DNA of 7,348 bases, taken from contig CAMWQV010000089.1 of assembly GCA_947176425.1 (NCBI GenBank), positions 1-7,348 on the forward strand, written 5' to 3'. The position numbers were made by a program, and so were the translations under genes. Under the pieces are notes generated by a model. The model did no database searches. It was not told the DNA's origin and worked only from the letters and a program-made list of their open reading frames with translations. This stretch comes from an uncultured Clostridia bacterium. Lineage in GTDB: Bacteria > Bacillota > Clostridia > Oscillospirales > Oscillospiraceae. Positions 5,169 to 7,348 of the stretch are shown here, piece by piece; position 1 is the stretch's first letter, and every line of letters begins with the position of its first letter.

Positions 5169-7348
5169 ATGGAGACTGTCAATATTGCGCGTATCGCCGT
5201 GTCTGCGGCGACCTATACCATTGATAAGCCCTATGATTATCTTGTGCCGGAAAAGCTGCTGGAAAAGGCCAGACCCGGTGTACGGGTAACGGTACCCTTC
5301 GGAAGAGGAAACCGGGTCAGCGAGGGTGTGATTCTGGCGATGTCTCAGGACAGCAAACTGCCTGATTTGAAATCGGTTACTGAAATTTTGGATGATGAGA
5401 GCGTACTGGGACCCAATCAAATCCGGCTGGCGATCTGGCTGCGGGAACGATATTTCTGTACGCTGTATGAAGCGGTAAAAGTCCTGCTGCCCGCCGGTCT
5501 TTGGTATCGGGTGCGGGAAATCTGTACGCTGGCAGTGAACCGGGAAACCGCGCTGGAAGCCGGTGAGGACGCTTTTGAGAGCCGTGTTCTGGAGACGCTG
5601 GTTGCCCACGGCGGTTCCGCTGAACTGGAGACGCTGCATATGGCCTGCGGAGACGGCGCGGCAGCGGTTGCCCGGAGGCTGCAAAAACGGGGACTTGTTA
5701 CGCTGGACGCGGAGGCCTCCAGAAAAATCGCCGACAAGAAAGCAAAGCGGGTAACGCTGGCGGTGTCGGTGGAGGAGGCAATGGCGGCAATGGAACCTTT
5801 GCGGCGTTCCTCACCGATTCGCTATGAGGTCATTAAACTGCTGTGTGCCAACGGCAGTGCGCTGTCCAGTGACATCTGCTATTTTACCGGCGCTTCTTCG
5901 CAGACGCTCATAGGCTTGGAAAAACGGGGGCTGATCGTTTTCACGCAGGAGGAGGTTCTCCGCGTCCCCAAGCAGGAACCGGCGGACGGTCTGCCAATCG
6001 TACTCAGCGAGGAGCAGCAGGCCGCATATGACAGCATTTTAGAGCGGGCCGGTACCGGAACGGCTTCCTGTGCGCTGCTTTACGGCGTGACCGGCAGCGG
6101 AAAAACTTCTGTGTATATCCGGCTGCTTCAGGAGATCGTCCAGCGCGGAAAACAGGGGATGATCCTTGTCCCGGAGATCGCGCTGACACCGCAGATGATG
6201 GCAAAATTCAGCGCGTATTTCGGAGACCGTGTCGTGATGCTCCACAGCGGACTGCGCATGAGCGAGCGTTACGACCAGTGGAAGCGTATCCGGCGCGGCG
6301 AGGTGGATGTTGTGCTGGGGACCCGCAGTGCAGTATTCGCGCCTTTGGACCGGCTGGGCATGATTATCCTGGATGAAGAACATGAGAGCAGCTATCAGTC
6401 CGAAAGCCCGCCGCGTTATCATACGAAAGATGTCGCAAAATTCCTCTGCGCACAGCAGGGAGCCGTTCTGGTGTTAGGCTCAGCGACGCCGTCGATAGAG
6501 ACAACCTGGCAGGCGCAGCGGGGCGTGTATCAGAAACTGATTCTGCGGTCGCGCTATAACCGCCAGCCGCTGCCGCGGGTTGTGATTGCCGATATGCGGC
6601 AGGAAGTTCAGGCCGGGAACGCCGGTATGCTCAGTGAACCTCTGCGCAGAGAATTACGGGAAAATATCCGGCGGGGAGAACAGAGCATTTTGTTTATCAA
6701 CCGCCGGGGCAACAGCCGGATGCTGCTGTGCGGCGAGTGCGGAGAAGCGCCGCAATGTCCGCGATGCAGTGTGCCGCTGACGTATCACAGCGCAAACGGA
6801 CGGCTGATGTGCCATTATTGCGGGCACTCGGAACGGACGCCGCAGGTGTGTCCGGAGTGCGGCGGTCTGATGAAGCAGATCGGCGCAGGAACGCAGAAAG
6901 TGGAGGAGGAGCTGCACAGCGCCTTTCCGGAAGCCGAGGTGCTGCGGATGGACGCGGATACTGTGTCCGGAAACCACGAGACGCTGCTCCGGAAGTTTGA
7001 ACAGAAAAATATCCCCATCCTGCTGGGTACGCAGATGGTGGCAAAGGGCCTGGATTTTGAAAATGTGACGCTGGTCGGGGTACTGGCTGCGGACCTGAGC
7101 CTGTATGTAGACAACTATCACGCCGCGGAACGGACTTTCAGCCTGTTGACGCAGGTGGTAGGCCGTGCGGGGCGGGGCAGCAAGGATGGCAGAGCGGTGA
7201 TTCAGACATTTACCCCGGATAATGAGGTCATTACCAGCGCCGCAAACCAGAATTACAACAGCTTTTACGCCGCGGAAATTCGGATTCGCCGCGCCCACCG
7301 CTATCCGCCCTTTGCCGATATTTTTACGCTGACGGTTTCCGGAACGAT
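5169..7348 (+). CDS. priA: Primosomal protein N' (replication restart helicase PriA), 3' end outside window
   Basis: The frame stays open for 726 codons to the window end, without stops or frameshifts. PriA recognises stalled replication forks, unwinds DNA 3'-5' and helps reload the replicative helicase. Domains in order: the 3'-DNA-binding domain ('KPYDYLVPEKL' and 'VTVPFGRGNR', within about 4-105); a winged-helix region (about 180-285); the helicase, with Walker A 'GVTGSGKTS' (306-314), DEEH (402-405), 'GSATPS' and 'QVVGRAGRG' (662-669). Inserted in the helicase is the zinc-binding region with eight cysteines (521, 524, 530, 533, 548, 551, 561, 564). Their spacing is identical to the E. coli set as I recall it. 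The last visible motif, 'YPPFAD', lies at the start of the C-terminal domain, so perhaps 80-100 residues are missing. The start is ATG 5169 with GAGGAG at 5158-5163. Confidence 0.97.
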   Translation, partial: METVNIARIAVSAATYTIDKPYDYLVPEKLLEKARPGVRVTVPFGRGNRVSEGVILAMSQDSKLPDLKSVTEILDDESVLGPNQIRLAIWLRERYFCTLYEAVKVLLPAGLWYRVREICTLAVNRETALEAGEDAFESRVLETLVAHGGSAELETLHMACGDGAAAVARRLQKRGLVTLDAEASRKIADKKAKRVTLAVSVEEAMAAMEPLRRSSPIRYEVIKLLCANGSALSSDICYFTGASSQTLIGLEKRGLIVFTQEEVLRVPKQEPADGLPIVLSEEQQAAYDSILERAGTGTASCALLYGVTGSGKTSVYIRLLQEIVQRGKQGMILVPEIALTPQMMAKFSAYFGDRVVMLHSGLRMSERYDQWKRIRRGEVDVVLGTRSAVFAPLDRLGMIILDEEHESSYQSESPPRYHTKDVAKFLCAQQGAVLVLGSATPSIETTWQAQRGVYQKLILRSRYNRQPLPRVVIADMRQEVQAGNAGMLSEPLRRELRENIRRGEQSILFINRRGNSRMLLCGECGEAPQCPRCSVPLTYHSANGRLMCHYCGHSERTPQVCPECGGLMKQIGAGTQKVEEELHSAFPEAEVLRMDADTVSGNHETLLRKFEQKNIPILLGTQMVAKGLDFENVTLVGVLAADLSLYVDNYHAAERTFSLLTQVVGRAGRGSKDGRAVIQTFTPDNEVITSAANQNYNSFYAAEIRIRRAHRYPPFADIFTLTVSGT

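Noticed and set aside
5148..5684. Reverse-strand open frame of 178 codons opposite the start of priA
   Set aside because: It overlaps the PriA DNA-binding domain and its composition is unlike a real protein; no ribosome site or family match.
6654..7298. Reverse-strand open frame of 214 codons opposite priA
   Set aside because: The + strand encodes the zinc-binding and helicase motifs of PriA across this stretch; the reverse product has no familiar motif.

Overview
The window is a piece of chromosomal core genome from a moderately GC-rich member of the Clostridia. The gene content, the Clostridia-type pair of an uncharacterised Cys/Asp-motif protein (DUF5685-like) with a small J-domain protein, and protein sequence style suggest an Oscillospiraceae-like gut Firmicute, but the genus cannot be fixed from the sequence alone. 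All nine genes lie on the + strand and are packed tightly, with several start/stop overlaps. I see no mobile element, CRISPR array, tRNA or rRNA.

Left block (1-3052): the 3' end of cdaA (membrane diadenylate cyclase) overlaps cdaR (its membrane-anchored YbbR-domain regulator). Next comes a 297-residue DUF5685-like protein, one base after cdaR, then a J-domain/TPR protein with a cysteine-rich tail that starts inside the last codons of the gene before it. The familiar third partner of cdaA-cdaR, glmM, is not in the next position; the DUF5685/J-domain pair is there instead.

Right block (3125-7348): after a 72-base AT-rich gap comes the conserved Firmicute series yicC/yloC (endoribonuclease family), remA (DUF370 DNA-binding regulator), gmk (guanylate kinase), rpoZ (RNA polymerase omega) and priA (primosomal helicase, cut by the window end). 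yicC, remA and gmk overlap and are probably translationally coupled. coaBC, which sits between rpoZ and priA in Bacillus subtilis, is missing here; only a short hairpin separates the two genes.

Together the window covers nucleotide second-messenger control (c-di-AMP), GMP phosphorylation, RNA turnover, transcription and replication restart. The least understood part is the DUF5685/J-domain pair. No wholly new system is evident; the findings are mostly modest observations on that pair and on the two AT-rich gaps.
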